Assembly (NCBI RefSeq): GCF_001676025.1
Contig: NZ_LZFW01000002.1
Coordinates: 124,001 to 188,000 of the forward strand
Length of the DNA: 64,000 nt
DNA from: Vibrio sp. UCD-FRSSP16_30
Lineage (GTDB): Bacteria > Pseudomonadota > Gammaproteobacteria > Enterobacterales > Vibrionaceae
Reading direction: 5' to 3'
In this document: positions 1 to 8,865 of the stretch, one piece after another
Layout of the letters: every line of letters starts with the position of its first letter
Numbering within the stretch: the stretch's first letter is position 1
The notes under the pieces: model-generated
What the model was told of the DNA's origin: nothing
Seen by the model: only the letters and a program-made list of their open reading frames with translations
Database searches by the model: none
Position numbers and translations under genes: made by a program

Positions 1-329
<329 letters not shown>

Positions 330-361
330 CACGCATTCAAGCACACGATAAAGATTCAACC

Positions 362-388
362 AAAGGTCAGCATTGCTGGCCTTTTTTA
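362..388 (+). terminator. Intrinsic terminator of nadC
   Basis: A nine-base stem AAGGTCAGC / GCTGGCCTT (one G-T pair) with an ATT loop is followed by a T tract. It lies about 90 bases after the nadC stop and before the pilA promoter region. Confidence 0.8.
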
Positions 389-470
389 TTATTAATGATA
401 AACAGTATGAGATAGCGTTATCTAAATCTCACTTACTACTTATTAACTGCACATCCTCTTTCCTTGTCGC

Positions 471-509
471 TGCGAGGCAGTTGCCAAACTGCGCGTGAAC
501 TTCTGTTAT
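471..509 (+). promoter_or_regulatory. Candidate pilA promoter with a CRP-S-like site
   Basis: A -35 box TTGCCA (481-486) and a -10 box TGTTAT (504-509) are 17 bases apart, placing the start of transcription about 56 bases before the pilA ATG. Overlapping the -35 is TGCGA-N6-TGCCA (471-486), which matches one half of the CRP-S pattern TGCGA-N6-TCGCA fully and the other in 3 of 5 positions. CRP-S sites serve TfoX (Sxy)-dependent competence genes, and vibrio pilA belongs to that regulon. An inverted repeat GCAGTT-N4-AACTGC (477-492) lies across the same place. The site is inferred from pattern only. Confidence 0.4.
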
Positions 510-571
510 TTTCCCCTCTAGTATCTAGTTTTACAGCCACCAGCAAACCGCTATCGAGGCTAGATACCATC

Positions 572-976
572 ATGATACAAAAACAAAAAGGCTTTACCCT
601 CATCGAACTGATGATCGTTGTGGCTATTATTGGCGTTCTTTCCGCCATTGGTGTTCCTATATATAAAGACTATATAAAGAAATCCGAATTGGCATCGGCG
701 ACATCCACATTAAGAGGACTACTGACAAAAACAGAGCTGTTCTATTTAGATAGTGGGGCTTTCCCTACCGACCTAGATGACATTAATGCAGTATCGAGTG
801 CTGCAGGAAGTTTAGGTGCAATAGGTATAAACGGAGATAGCCTAGAATTTACCTTTGATAGTAGCGATAGTTCATTGGCAGGTGCATCAGTTGCATTTAC
901 TCGTGATGCTGACAATGGCTGGAGCTGTACAGTCAGTGGCGCAGGTGACGTGGACGCGCCTAAAGGCTGTCAATGA
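572..976 (+). CDS. pilA: Type IV major pilin precursor
   Basis: A 134-residue type IVa prepilin, the fibre subunit of the competence/attachment pilus. The short leader MIQKQKG is followed by [20 protein letters not shown], the classic class III signal: PilD cuts after Gly7, the new Phe1 is N-methylated, and Glu5 of the mature chain is present. The hydrophobic helix runs to about residue 30. Two cysteines only, C119 and C133, should close the C-terminal disulfide loop. The ATG at 572 is chosen over a longer in-frame reading from 464 because that would put 36 extra residues before the leader. The stop overlaps the pilB start (ATGA). Pilin bodies vary strongly between strains. Confidence 0.93.
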   Translation: MIQKQKGFTLIELMIVVAIIGVLSAIGVPIYKDYIKKSELASATSTLRGLLTKTELFYLDSGAFPTDLDDINAVSSAAGSLGAIGINGDSLEFTFDSSDSSLAGASVAFTRDADNGWSCTVSGAGDVDAPKGCQ

Positions 977-2523
977 TTCACCCATTAATTGCTTCGCTCA
1001 CTCCTGAATTACTTTCTCAGCAGGCAGCGGAGCAATTATCAAATATAGACAACCTATCAACTGAACAATTGTTGTCGCAAATCGCCCAGCTAACGCAATA
1101 CTCATTACCCGAGTTAGCCAGAGAGATCGCTCTCAAAGAGCAACTGAGTTACCAACAAAATCCCAGTTTACAATTTAATTTAGCCAATACGATCAGCATG
1201 ATCGATACATTAAATCTAGAGCCTATGGTGCTGGCATACCCAATGCTGCCTTTATCTGTCAATAATGAACAATTACAACTACTCAGCTACGACCCCAGTA
1301 TTAAGTCCCTCGCACTGGAGTTGCAGTTTCATCATCGTTTAACTACCCGAGTTATCATTACCGATATCAAGCAATTTCAGAGTTTACATAATCTAGTACT
1401 GAGCCAGTTAAGAAATCATAAACAGCCAAATGCTTCATTCAAACTTCTTCCTGAAATAATGCAGCAAAGCCTGCAACACGAAGCCTCGGATATTCATATC
1501 GAGCCGCAAAGAGATGAAGCTCGAATACGCATACGCTGTGATGGTCTGCTGATGACTTTAATGACGATCTCCACAGGCGATATTAAAGCGCTAATTAGCC
1601 AAATAAAGATTAATGCCGATCTTGATATTGCCGAGCAACGTCTACCTCAAGATGGGCGGATGAAGTATTCACTCAGCAAAGAGCAACAAATAGAACTTCG
1701 AGTATCTACCCTACCGACGCTTTGGGGAGAAAAGCTAGTAATGAGGTTAGCTAAAGAGACTCTAGCATTACCTAAACTGGATGAATTGGGTTTGAACAAA
1801 GCTCAGCTTCTTTCATTGCAGACACAACTGCATCAACCTCAAGGGCTCATCCTAGTGACCGGTCCAACGGGCAGTGGCAAAACCATTACCCTCTATTCCT
1901 GCTTAAAAGCTATCGCCAATGACAACATCAATATTTGCACCATTGAAGATCCGGTTGAAATTTACTTACCCGGCTTTAATCAAGTGCAAGTGAACGCTCA
2001 GATTCACTTTAGTTTTGCCAAAAGTTTACGGTCCCTATTACGCCAAGATCCTGACGTTATTATGTTAGGAGAAATACGAGATAAAGAGACGGCTGAAATG
2101 GCAATTCAAGCTGCGCAGACCGGACATTTAGTGCTATCGACACTGCATACTAACTCAGCATTTGATGCCCTAGAAAGACTCTATCAACTAGGCATTGAAC
2201 AAGCCGATCTGCAAGGCAGTTTACGTCTTGTTATTGCTCAGAGGTTATTAAGAAAAGTCTGTTCCTACTGCGCTCATCAACCAAGCCACCAGCCTTGCTA
2301 TCAATGCAATAATGGTTATAAAGGCAGAGTCGGCATTTTTGAACTTCTGCCAATTGATCGTCATATTCTTCTACAAGCTAAACAGCAACAACTCACCGAA
2401 CGACAAATAAAAAACCATCTGCTTGCCAATCAAGATCTAAGGCATTCTGCGCAACACTTGCTACAAACAAAAATCACAACCAAAGAAGAACTGCATCGAG
2501 TGCTTGGTTATGAGTCACAATAG
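973..2523 (+). CDS. pilB: Type IV pilus assembly (extension) ATPase
   Basis: A 516-residue GspE/PilB-family hexameric ATPase that drives pilus extension at the inner face of the cytoplasmic membrane. Visible: the EASDIHIEP box near residue 170, Walker A GPTGSGKT at 297-304, the Asp box/Walker B region [12 protein letters not shown] at about 359-370, the [12 protein letters not shown]is box, and a C-terminal zinc knuckle with C430, C433, C442 and C445. It is shorter than most PilB proteins (about 560-570 residues); the shortfall is in the N-terminal domain. Start overlaps the pilA stop by four bases and the end overlaps pilC, so the genes are translationally coupled. Confidence 0.95.
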   Translation: MIHPLIASLTPELLSQQAAEQLSNIDNLSTEQLLSQIAQLTQYSLPELAREIALKEQLSYQQNPSLQFNLANTISMIDTLNLEPMVLAYPMLPLSVNNEQLQLLSYDPSIKSLALELQFHHRLTTRVIITDIKQFQSLHNLVLSQLRNHKQPNASFKLLPEIMQQSLQHEASDIHIEPQRDEARIRIRCDGLLMTLMTISTGDIKALISQIKINADLDIAEQRLPQDGRMKYSLSKEQQIELRVSTLPTLWGEKLVMRLAKETLALPKLDELGLNKAQLLSLQTQLHQPQGLILVTGPTGSGKTITLYSCLKAIANDNINICTIEDPVEIYLPGFNQVQVNAQIHFSFAKSLRSLLRQDPDVIMLGEIRDKETAEMAIQAAQTGHLVLSTLHTNSAFDALERLYQLGIEQADLQGSLRLVIAQRLLRKVCSYCAHQPSHQPCYQCNNGYKGRVGIFELLPIDRHILLQAKQQQLTERQIKNHLLANQDLRHSAQHLLQTKITTKEELHRVLGYESQ

Positions 2524-3736
2524 ACAGATCAATCAGCTGCATCTCTATTATTGGCTGGGAGTGAATCACTGCGGGCGCAACATAACAGGGAGCATGCTCG
2601 CTTACTCACAACAGCAAGTACGACGAGAGATGGCCACTCAAGATATTCGCATTTTAAAGACCATAGCTAAATCCATACCCATGTTGGTCACGATAAAACA
2701 TCAGGTTAAGCCTATTCATATTACCGCCTTTACTCATCAACTGGCGCTGATGCTAGATGCAGGGCTTTCTATTGGTATGGCAATGGCAGAGCTCAAACAG
2801 TCAAATCAACGGCAGGGATTAACGGCACTGATTGAGGAGATAAGCTTTCAAGTTCAGCAAGGACAAGCGCTATCCAATGTATTACAGACTTTTGCCTATT
2901 TTGACTCTCTGTATCTACAGTTCGTACGAATAGGTGAAGCCAATGGCGATCTGGCTAAAGCACTCAACTATTGCGTGCAACATCGAGAAAAAAACCTCAA
3001 ACTCCTCAAACAAATAAGATCAGCACTTTTCTACCCTATCTCAGTCATTATCGTTGCCTGCATTATTATGGCGATTATGTTGGTGTTTGTGATCCCTCAG
3101 TTTTCAAGCCTATTTCATAGCTTTGGCGCAGAACTGCCCGCACTAACACAATTAACCCTCGATGTTTCGTTATGGTTTCAATTCAATATCGGTAAACTGG
3201 TAATTGGCTGTGTTGCATTGGTGTGTACTACTCGGCTTCTCATAGCAAAGAGCTCAGCTGTTCGTTATCAATTAGCAAAAGGCATTATTAAAACTCCAGC
3301 ATTAGGCCACTGCGTATTAGCCGGTGAGCTTGCACGCTTTAACCTGCTATTGTGCAATGGCATTCAAGCAGGTCTACCTTTAGTGCTCTGCATAGACAAT
3401 GCCACTGGCGCGGTGCATAACGCGTATTTAAAACAACAATTAAGTCATATCAATCACGATATTCGCCAAGGGACTACCTTGCACGTATCCCTAAGTTCCA
3501 TCTCTTGTCTTCCACCTTTAATGTTAAAAATGCTGACTATCGGAGAACTAAGCGGAAGACTCGGTTCAATAACCGATAATCTAGCCACGATCTTTGAACA
3601 GCAAGTAGATGAAACCACCGACAAATTAGGTAAGCTGATTGAACCTATGATTATCGTTTTTCTTGGGGTTATTGTCGGCGGACTGGTTTTATCTATGTAT
3701 TTGCCTATTTTTAGCCTTATGAGTGCGGTTGGTTAG
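2510..3736 (+). CDS. pilC: Type IV pilus inner-membrane platform protein
   Basis: A 408-residue GspF/PilC-family polytopic protein on which PilB (and the retraction ATPase) act. Two T2SSF domains are visible: HITAFTHQLALMLDAGLSIGMAMAEL near residue 70, and a second beginning at about ARFNLLLCNGIQAGLPLVLCI. Hydrophobic segments occur at roughly 170-195, 220-240 and 375-400, the last in the family's typical C-terminal position (GVIVGGLVLSMYLPIFSL). The ATG at 2510 is preferred to an in-frame TTG two codons earlier. It overlaps the end of pilB by 14 bases. Confidence 0.94.
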   Translation: MSHNRQINQLHLYYWLGVNHCGRNITGSMLAYSQQQVRREMATQDIRILKTIAKSIPMLVTIKHQVKPIHITAFTHQLALMLDAGLSIGMAMAELKQSNQRQGLTALIEEISFQVQQGQALSNVLQTFAYFDSLYLQFVRIGEANGDLAKALNYCVQHREKNLKLLKQIRSALFYPISVIIVACIIMAIMLVFVIPQFSSLFHSFGAELPALTQLTLDVSLWFQFNIGKLVIGCVALVCTTRLLIAKSSAVRYQLAKGIIKTPALGHCVLAGELARFNLLLCNGIQAGLPLVLCIDNATGAVHNAYLKQQLSHINHDIRQGTTLHVSLSSISCLPPLMLKMLTIGELSGRLGSITDNLATIFEQQVDETTDKLGKLIEPMIIVFLGVIVGGLVLSMYLPIFSLMSAVG

Positions 3737-3738
3737 GC

Positions 3739-3780
3739 TTATCCCTATCCTAGTAAATATTATATCTAGGATTAAGATAA
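3739..3780 (+). other. Hairpin in the pilC-pilD gap
   Basis: ATCCTAG (3747-3753) pairs with CTAGGAT (3766-3772); after a 3x3 internal loop TTATC (3739-3743) pairs with GATAA (3776-3780). There is no T tract, so it is not a standard terminator. It may stabilise the 3' end of the pilC message or lower pilD expression relative to pilABC. Confidence 0.45.
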
Positions 3781-3836
3781 ACAAGCGCTTCAAGTTGCGA
3801 TAACATACCTACAGAATTCTTTAAAGTTGGCCCATC

Positions 3837-4715
3837 ATGCTCGATTTTTATTTTACATACTATCCAATGCTCTTTCCGATACTGGTTACTATATTGGGAT
3901 TAATCATTGGTAGCTTTCTCAATGTTGTCATTCATCGACTGCCCATCATGATGGAAAGAGAGTGGCAAAAAGAATTTGCCGAGGCCTACCCAGAGCTAAA
4001 ATTAGATGTCCCTACAGAAGTCTTTAATATTAGCGTTCCGCGCTCTCGCTGCCCTAAATGCAAAACTCAAATAAAAGCCATCGATAACATCCCCGTACTC
4101 GGTTGGCTTAACTTAAAGGGACGTTGCCGTTCTTGTAGCACCAAAATTAGCCCTAGATACCCACTCATTGAACTGCTCTCTGGCGCTCTATGTTTAACGA
4201 TTGCCCTTTACTTCCAACCCGGTATCTATGCCATCGCATTACTTGGGTTTACTTGGGTGTTGCTATGCGCAACCTTCATTGATCTCGATACCATGCTTTT
4301 ACCTGATAGCTTAACTCTGCCGCTGATGTGGGCAGGTTTAGCCTTATCTGTATTTGGCATTAGTCCTATATCCCTGCACGATGCCGTGATTGGCGCAATT
4401 GCAGGCTACCTTTCTTTATGGAGTGTTTACTGGCTGTTCAAATTACTCACTGGTAAAGAAGGTATGGGCTATGGCGACTTTAAATTATTAGCCGCACTGG
4501 GCGCTTGGCTAGGTTGGCAATCATTGCCTTTGATTATTCTTCTATCGTCTTTAGTTGGGCTTATTTTTGGCATTATTCAACTGCGCCTTAAAAAGCAAGG
4601 TATCGAAAAAGCTTTTCCTTTTGGTCCTTATTTAGCCATCGCAGGTTGGGTATATTTGATTGTCGGTAATGACATTGTGGCTTGGTATCTAGGCCGATAC
4701 ATCGGAGGTTACTAA
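3837..4715 (+). CDS. pilD: Prepilin leader peptidase / N-methyltransferase
   Basis: A 292-residue integral membrane aspartyl protease that cleaves type IV prepilin and type II secretion pseudopilin leaders and methylates the new N-terminus. The cytoplasmic loop carries a zinc site, C72/C75 and C97/C100. The catalytic aspartates are D149 in [11 protein letters not shown] and D214 in the GMGYGDFK box. About eight hydrophobic segments are visible. In vibrios this single enzyme usually serves both the pilus and the Eps secretion system. Its stop shares one base with the coaE start. Confidence 0.95.
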   Translation: MLDFYFTYYPMLFPILVTILGLIIGSFLNVVIHRLPIMMEREWQKEFAEAYPELKLDVPTEVFNISVPRSRCPKCKTQIKAIDNIPVLGWLNLKGRCRSCSTKISPRYPLIELLSGALCLTIALYFQPGIYAIALLGFTWVLLCATFIDLDTMLLPDSLTLPLMWAGLALSVFGISPISLHDAVIGAIAGYLSLWSVYWLFKLLTGKEGMGYGDFKLLAALGAWLGWQSLPLIILLSSLVGLIFGIIQLRLKKQGIEKAFPFGPYLAIAGWVYLIVGNDIVAWYLGRYIGGY

Positions 4716-5314
4716 TGGCAACCATCATCGGTCTCACGGGCGGTATCGGTAGCGGAAAAACTACCGTAGCCAATCATTTCCATGACAATTACGACATCGA
4801 TATCGTTGATGCTGACATCATTGCAAGAGAAGTTGTCGAACCCGGTAGTGACGGCATTAAAGCTATTGCTCACTACTTTGGTAATGATGTTATCAGTAAT
4901 GATGGGACACTCAATCGAGTCAAACTGCGTGAATTAGTATTTGCCGATCCTAAAAATAAACAATGGATTGATAACCTACTGCATCCAATGATACGTCAAC
5001 GGATGCAACAACAACTACAGCAAGTTCGATCGCCTTATGCCTTACTTGTTATCCCCTTGATGGTAGAGAATGGATTGCAGTCTATGGCCGATAGAGTCTT
5101 AGTTGTCGATGTATCTCCTAACACTCAAATAGAGCGGACATTACATAGAGACGGCGGGACGAAGCAGCAAATTCGCGCCATACTTAATGCCCAAGCAAGC
5201 CGAGAGCAAAGGCTTAATATTGCACACGATATTATTAACAATGATGATTGCAGCCAGTCGTTAGATGAAAAAATTGCGCACTTACATCTTAAATATCTGG
5301 CTTTATGCAACTGA
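4715..5314 (+). CDS. coaE: Dephospho-CoA kinase
   Basis: A 199-residue P-loop kinase catalysing the last step of coenzyme A synthesis (phosphorylation of the ribose 3'-OH of dephospho-CoA). The N-terminus holds GLTGGIGSGKT (residues 6-16), followed by the VDADIIAREVVEPG motif that binds the acceptor and the conserved LLHPMIR segment. The ATG at 4715 is chosen because it follows a good ribosome-binding site (GGAGG) and places the P-loop at the family's usual position; an upstream in-frame codon at 4682 would lie inside pilD. Confidence 0.95.
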   Translation: MATIIGLTGGIGSGKTTVANHFHDNYDIDIVDADIIAREVVEPGSDGIKAIAHYFGNDVISNDGTLNRVKLRELVFADPKNKQWIDNLLHPMIRQRMQQQLQQVRSPYALLVIPLMVENGLQSMADRVLVVDVSPNTQIERTLHRDGGTKQQIRAILNAQASREQRLNIAHDIINNDDCSQSLDEKIAHLHLKYLALCN

Positions 5315-5357
5315 TTTCTGGGAGAATAGCAAATATGTCTAGAGCCGGATGTACCAC

Positions 5358-6098
5358 ATGACAATCCAAAGATATGAACACCCTTTAAATGAAAAAACCA
5401 GAACTTATCTGCGCATTGAAAGCCTTATTCGTCAGGCCCAGCATTGTGCGACCTTTTCAGATACACAACACTATCAAGTTCTGTTCCGCTCATTGTTCGA
5501 TCTTTTAGATATCTTTGACCAGATTCAGCTCAAGCCTGAACTATTAAAAGATCTCGACAAGCTAAAACTGACTTATCGTCATTGGCTAAATGTACCCGGA
5601 GTGGATCAAAAACGACTGCAAGGGCTACTAGGTGAGATTGATCTCGTTCATTCCGAAGTACTCAAAGCACAACGATTTGGTACAGCCCTTAAAGAAGACA
5701 GTTTCTTATCTTCTATTAGGCAACGTTTTAACCTTCCCGGTGGCGCTTGTTGTTTTGATTTGCCTGCTTTGCATTTTTGGTTACACCAACCATTAGATAA
5801 GCGCATGGCCGATGCACAGCTTTGGCTAACCTCTCTAGCACCACTGAATCATGCGTTGCAACAGTGGCTCAATTTGACGCGAAACTCAGCGCAATTTTCT
5901 GCAAAAATTGCCCGTAAAGGTTTTTTCCAAAGTGATGCCGATGAAGCGAATATACTGAGACTGCATTTTGACCATGATTATGGGGTATATCCGATGGTTT
6001 CAGGACATAAGAATCGTTTTGCGATAAAATTCATTCACTTTGATAGCGGCCAAGCCAGCACTCAAGACATAGAATTTGAACTGGCTATTTGCAGCTAG
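5358..6098 (+). CDS. zapD: Cell division protein ZapD (FtsZ bundling)
   Basis: A 246-residue homologue of E. coli ZapD (YacF), which cross-links FtsZ filaments at the division ring. Family markers are clear: the [15 protein letters not shown] start, the [12 protein letters not shown] segment, [18 protein letters not shown] and [10 protein letters not shown] near the C-terminus. An ATG three codons upstream (5349) is also possible; 5358 gives a length and N-terminus closest to the E. coli protein. It stands between coaE and yacG, the same order as in E. coli. Confidence 0.93.
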   Translation: MTIQRYEHPLNEKTRTYLRIESLIRQAQHCATFSDTQHYQVLFRSLFDLLDIFDQIQLKPELLKDLDKLKLTYRHWLNVPGVDQKRLQGLLGEIDLVHSEVLKAQRFGTALKEDSFLSSIRQRFNLPGGACCFDLPALHFWLHQPLDKRMADAQLWLTSLAPLNHALQQWLNLTRNSAQFSAKIARKGFFQSDADEANILRLHFDHDYGVYPMVSGHKNRFAIKFIHFDSGQASTQDIEFELAICS

Positions 6099-6121
6099 TT
6101 TTATCATCAAGAGATAGAAAC

Positions 6122-6316
6122 ATGACCAAGATTACGATAGTACCCTGTCCCACTTGTGGCGCTGATGTTGAATGGGGAGAGCAAAGCCCTAACCGACCAT
6201 TTTGTAGCAAGAAATGCCAAATGATTGATTTTGGCGACTGGGCCGATGAAGAAAACTCAATTGCCGGCGCACCTGATATGTCAGACTCTGATGGTTGGTC
6301 GGAAGATCAGTATTAG
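6122..6316 (+). CDS. yacG: Zinc-binding DNA gyrase inhibitor YacG
   Basis: A 64-residue protein. YacG binds the C-terminal part of GyrB and blocks gyrase DNA binding. The zinc site is visible as CPTCG near the N-terminus and CSKKC about 16 residues later, followed by the family's [12 protein letters not shown] motif and an acidic tail. The start at 6122 is chosen because the motif [13 protein letters not shown] matches family N-termini; an upstream in-frame reading to 6089 overlaps zapD. It closes the coaE-zapD-yacG run. Confidence 0.93.
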   Translation: MTKITIVPCPTCGADVEWGEQSPNRPFCSKKCQMIDFGDWADEENSIAGAPDMSDSDGWSEDQY

Positions 6317-6343
6317 TTGAGGGAAGAAGGTTCTGGGTTCTCT

Positions 6344-6412
6344 GGGTTCTGCGTATGCGGTACTTCAAGCAAGTCATAATCTAAGCTCCAAGTATTCCTC
6401 GCAGCAGAATCC
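6344..6412. repeat. Imperfect palindromic element of about 70 bp
   Basis: The left arm (about 6344-6370, GGGTTCTGCGTATGCGG then TACTTCAAGC) and the reverse complement of the right arm (about 6384-6412, GGATTCTGCTGCGAGG then ATACTTGGAGC) are alike with small gaps; about 14 bases lie between. A GGTTCT motif is repeated three times just before it (6329-6350). It sits in the non-coding stretch 6317-6550 between convergent genes. The shape suggests a dispersed palindromic (REP/MITE-like) element, which this window alone cannot prove. Confidence 0.45.
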
Positions 6413-6550
6413 TATCTAGCCAGCAATACATGCTCTTTATTTGGGGACTTTTTGCACGGGAAACTTGTAGGAGACGCGTAATGTGTACGCGCACAAGAGC
6501 ATCGACGACGACACGAAAGTGTAAATCAACCCGCTACAAGCCCAAAATAA

Positions 6551-6577
6551 AACGGGAGCCATATAATGGCTCCCGTT
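6551..6577 (-). terminator. Terminator of the rpsP-rimM-trmD-rplS operon
   Basis: A perfect 12-base stem (AACGGGAGCCAT / ATGGCTCCCGTT) with a three-base loop. On the minus strand it is followed by TTATTTTGGG. It lies 27 bases past the rplS stop and may also serve yacG from the other side. Confidence 0.85.
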
Positions 6578-6603
6578 ACTTTATGAGAAATGCAGGTTGT
6601 GCA

Positions 6604-6957
6604 TTACTTCTTAGTAAGTTTCTCTTTAATACGAGCTGACTTACCAGAACGCTCACGTAGGTAGTACAACTTGGCACGACGTACTGCACCACGGCGTTTA
6701 ACTTCGATGCTATCAACCATTGGAGAGTGAGTTTGGAATGCACGCTCAACGCCTTCACCGTTCGAGATTTTACGAACTGTGAATGCAGAGTGTAGACCAC
6801 GGTTACGAATAGCGATTACAACGCCTTCGAATGCCTGTAGACGCTCACGGTCGCCTTCTTTAACTTTAACTTGAACTACTACAGTGTCACCAGGTGCGAA
6901 TGTAGGTAGGTCTTGTTTCATTTGCTCTTGCTCAAGAGCGTTGATGATATTACTCAT
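6604..6957 (-). CDS. rplS: 50S ribosomal protein L19
   Basis: A 117-residue ribosomal protein located at the 30S-50S interface. The sequence shows the L19 family's [26 protein letters not shown] segment, [16 protein letters not shown], and the basic [17 protein letters not shown] tail. Family length is about 115 residues. It is the last gene of the rpsP-rimM-trmD-rplS operon, the arrangement found across gamma-proteobacteria. Confidence 0.97.
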   Translation of the reverse strand: MSNIINALEQEQMKQDLPTFAPGDTVVVQVKVKEGDRERLQAFEGVVIAIRNRGLHSAFTVRKISNGEGVERAFQTHSPMVDSIEVKRRGAVRRAKLYYLRERSGKSARIKEKLTKK

Positions 6958-6998
6958 GTTTCTATACCCTAGAATAAACTGAATCTAAATTTAATAGG

Positions 6999-7757
6999 TT
7001 ACTTACTGTCTTTGTTCGTGCACTTTTGCTCATTCACGAACTCGGCAAGTAATTTTTCCTGTTCGTCAGTCAGAGCTAGGTTTTCCAGCATCTCTGGCCT
7101 TCTTAGCCAAGTACGGCCTAGCGATTGTTTTAATCGCCAGCGACGAATGTCCTTGTGGTTTCCAGATTTTAGTACCGAAGGTACCTCTTCTCCATCCAAC
7201 ACTTCAGGACGCGTATAGTGAGGGCAATCCAGTAATCCATTGGCAAAGGAATCTTCCTCTGCTGACGCAAAATCGCCTAGTACACCCGGAATAAACCGCG
7301 AGACTGAGTCAATTAAGGTCATGGCTGGTAGCTCACCACCTGTCATCACAAAATCACCAATTGACCATTCTTCGTCAACTTCAGATTTTATAATGCGCTC
7401 ATCTACCCCTTCATAGCGACCACAAATAAGAAGCAAGTTCTCAGTTGTTGCCAACTCTTCTACGCCTTGTTGGTCGAGTTTACGACCTTGAGGGCTAAGA
7501 TAGATAACCTTCGTCTTTCCAGGAGCTGCTTGTTTGGCAGTTTGAATAGCATCGCGCAAAGGCTGTACCATCATCAACATACCAGGGCCGCCCCCGTAGG
7601 GTCTATCATCGACAGTGCGATGTTTATCATGTGTAAAATCGCGGGGATTCCACGTTTCTACTGATAAAAGACCTTTTTTAACCGCTTGACCTGTTACACC
7701 AAAATCAGTGACAGAGCGGAACATTTCTGGAAACAGGCTTATTACGCCAACCCACAT
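6999..7757 (-). CDS. trmD: tRNA (guanine37-N1)-methyltransferase
   Basis: A 252-residue SPOUT-class enzyme that methylates G37 next to the anticodon using S-adenosylmethionine and so prevents +1 frameshifting. Visible motifs: the start [24 protein letters not shown], the trefoil-knot segment [13 protein letters not shown] with [15 protein letters not shown], and [13 protein letters not shown]. Length is typical. It is the third gene of the operon, 41 bases before rplS. Confidence 0.97.
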   Translation of the reverse strand: MWVGVISLFPEMFRSVTDFGVTGQAVKKGLLSVETWNPRDFTHDKHRTVDDRPYGGGPGMLMMVQPLRDAIQTAKQAAPGKTKVIYLSPQGRKLDQQGVEELATTENLLLICGRYEGVDERIIKSEVDEEWSIGDFVMTGGELPAMTLIDSVSRFIPGVLGDFASAEEDSFANGLLDCPHYTRPEVLDGEEVPSVLKSGNHKDIRRWRLKQSLGRTWLRRPEMLENLALTDEQEKLLAEFVNEQKCTNKDSK

Positions 7758-7778
7758 AGTTCACTCTCTAATTTTGAT

Positions 7779-8309
7779 TTAAAAGGCAGGATCCCAGTCA
7801 ACTTCGATCCGTTGAGCTTCGCGATCAACTTTTATGATCACTTGCTCTTCAAGAAACGGAATTAATCGTTCCTTTTGGCCAAAAGCATCTTTCAGATTAG
7901 CTTTCACTACCAAAACATCATTTGAACCCGTCTCTAACATGTCAGTGACTTCGCCAAGATCGTAACCTTTAGTGGTTACAACCTTCATTCCAAATAATTC
8001 ACGCCAGTAGAATTCTTCTTCTGACAGTTCAGGTAATGAAGATGGGGCTACAGAGATTTCAAAGTTAGTCAACAGATGTGCATCTTCACGTACATCAAGA
8101 CCTTCCAGCTTACACACATAACCTTTGTTATGACGCTTCCAGCTTTCTACTTTGTGCTCAACCCATGTCCCCTTTTGGTTCAAGAACCAAGGGCTATAAT
8201 TGAAAATGTTTTCGGCATCGTCTGTAAAGGAATGAACTTTAAGCCAACCACGAATGCCATAAGTAGCGCCTAGCTTTCCTACAACAATGTTTTCGTTTTG
8301 TTCACTCAT
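7779..8309 (-). CDS. rimM: 16S rRNA processing / 30S maturation factor RimM
   Basis: A 176-residue protein that binds ribosomal protein S19 and helps mature the 3' domain of 16S rRNA. The N-terminal RimM barrel starts with [22 protein letters not shown]; the C-terminal PRC barrel includes [22 protein letters not shown] and the [14 protein letters not shown] segment ending with IEVDWDPAF. It lies between rpsP and trmD with short gaps. Confidence 0.96.
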   Translation of the reverse strand: MSEQNENIVVGKLGATYGIRGWLKVHSFTDDAENIFNYSPWFLNQKGTWVEHKVESWKRHNKGYVCKLEGLDVREDAHLLTNFEISVAPSSLPELSEEEFYWRELFGMKVVTTKGYDLGEVTDMLETGSNDVLVVKANLKDAFGQKERLIPFLEEQVIIKVDREAQRIEVDWDPAF

Positions 8310-8341
8310 TCATTCTTTTCCTTACATCAAGAATTTGCTAA

Positions 8342-8590
8342 TTAAGCCGCTTTTTGAGCGTCTTTAACTAACTTAGCTACGCGGTCAGAAACTGTAGCAC
8401 CTAGTGAAACCCAATGAGTTACACGGTCTAGGTCAATACGTAGACCTTCTTCTTGACCTTGAGCTGTAGGGTTGAAGAAACCTACTTTCTCAATGAAACG
8501 ACCTGTAGCTGCGCGACGGCTGTCTGCTACTACGATTTGATAAAATGGACGCTTTTTAGCGCCGTGACGTGCCAAACGAATGGTAACCAT
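8342..8590 (-). CDS. rpsP: 30S ribosomal protein S16
   Basis: An 82-residue ribosomal protein of the 30S body, needed for early assembly. It begins [25 protein letters not shown] and contains [10 protein letters not shown] and the [16 protein letters not shown] segment, all family-defining. First gene of the operon; a promoter and a leader hairpin are readable upstream. Confidence 0.97.
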   Translation of the reverse strand: MVTIRLARHGAKKRPFYQIVVADSRRAATGRFIEKVGFFNPTAQGQEEGLRIDLDRVTHWVSLGATVSDRVAKLVKDAQKAA

Positions 8591-8624
8591 GTCGTCCTCT
8601 TTGCTTTCTCAATAAAAAAATTAA

Positions 8625-8658
8625 CCCCAAACGACTCTTTTAAGGGAGTTATGCGGGG
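8625..8658 (-). other. Hairpin followed by a T tract in the rpsP leader
   Basis: On the minus strand CCCC (8658-8655) pairs with GGGG (8628-8625) and ACTC with GAGT inside it, separated by a 5x5 internal loop; the sequence then reads TTAATTTTTTT. The order hairpin then T tract, between promoter and first gene, resembles an attenuator. The stem is weak in its middle, so a chance structure is possible. Confidence 0.35.
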
Positions 8659-8683
8659 TCTCGTGCCAAAATAAAGCTCGGGA

Positions 8684-8711
8684 ATTTTACTCTTATTCCC
8701 ATTCTTTGCAA
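8684..8711 (-). promoter_or_regulatory. Sigma-70 promoter of the rpsP operon
   Basis: Minus-strand -35 TTGCAA (8711-8706), spacer 16, -10 TAAAAT (8689-8684), followed by a GC-rich discriminator (TCCCGAGC). GC-rich discriminators are typical of promoters turned down by ppGpp, as expected for a ribosomal protein operon. The leader would be about 85 bases. Confidence 0.65.
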
Positions 8712-8784
8712 GGGGTTTAGCTACTTTTTAGCCAACTAATTAGCTGTGAGCCAGTTAACAGCTTGAAAATATAACGACAAATAA

Positions 8785-8812
8785 AAAAGCTTCACCAAAT
8801 AGCGAAGCTTTT
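8785..8812 (-). terminator. Terminator of ffh
   Basis: Stem AAAAGCTTC / GAAGCTTTT with a ten-base loop, followed on the minus strand by further T residues. It separates ffh from the rpsP operon downstream. Confidence 0.7.
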
Positions 8813-8865
8813 GTTACAAATCAGCAATATTACTAACTTAGTCAATATTTAACGGTAAAACGTGC

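Noticed and set aside
471..492. Sigma-54 promoter for pilA
   Set aside because: The GG and GC pairs are 13 rather than 10 bases apart, so the -24/-12 pattern fails.
464..571. Upstream extension of pilA in the same frame
   Set aside because: It would place 36 residues before the prepilin leader and would overlap the promoter; the leader MIQKQKG needs to be at the N-terminus.
6430..6639. 69-residue frame after yacG
   Set aside because: Arg/Thr-rich, no family resemblance, and it runs through the rplS terminator into rplS on the opposite strand.
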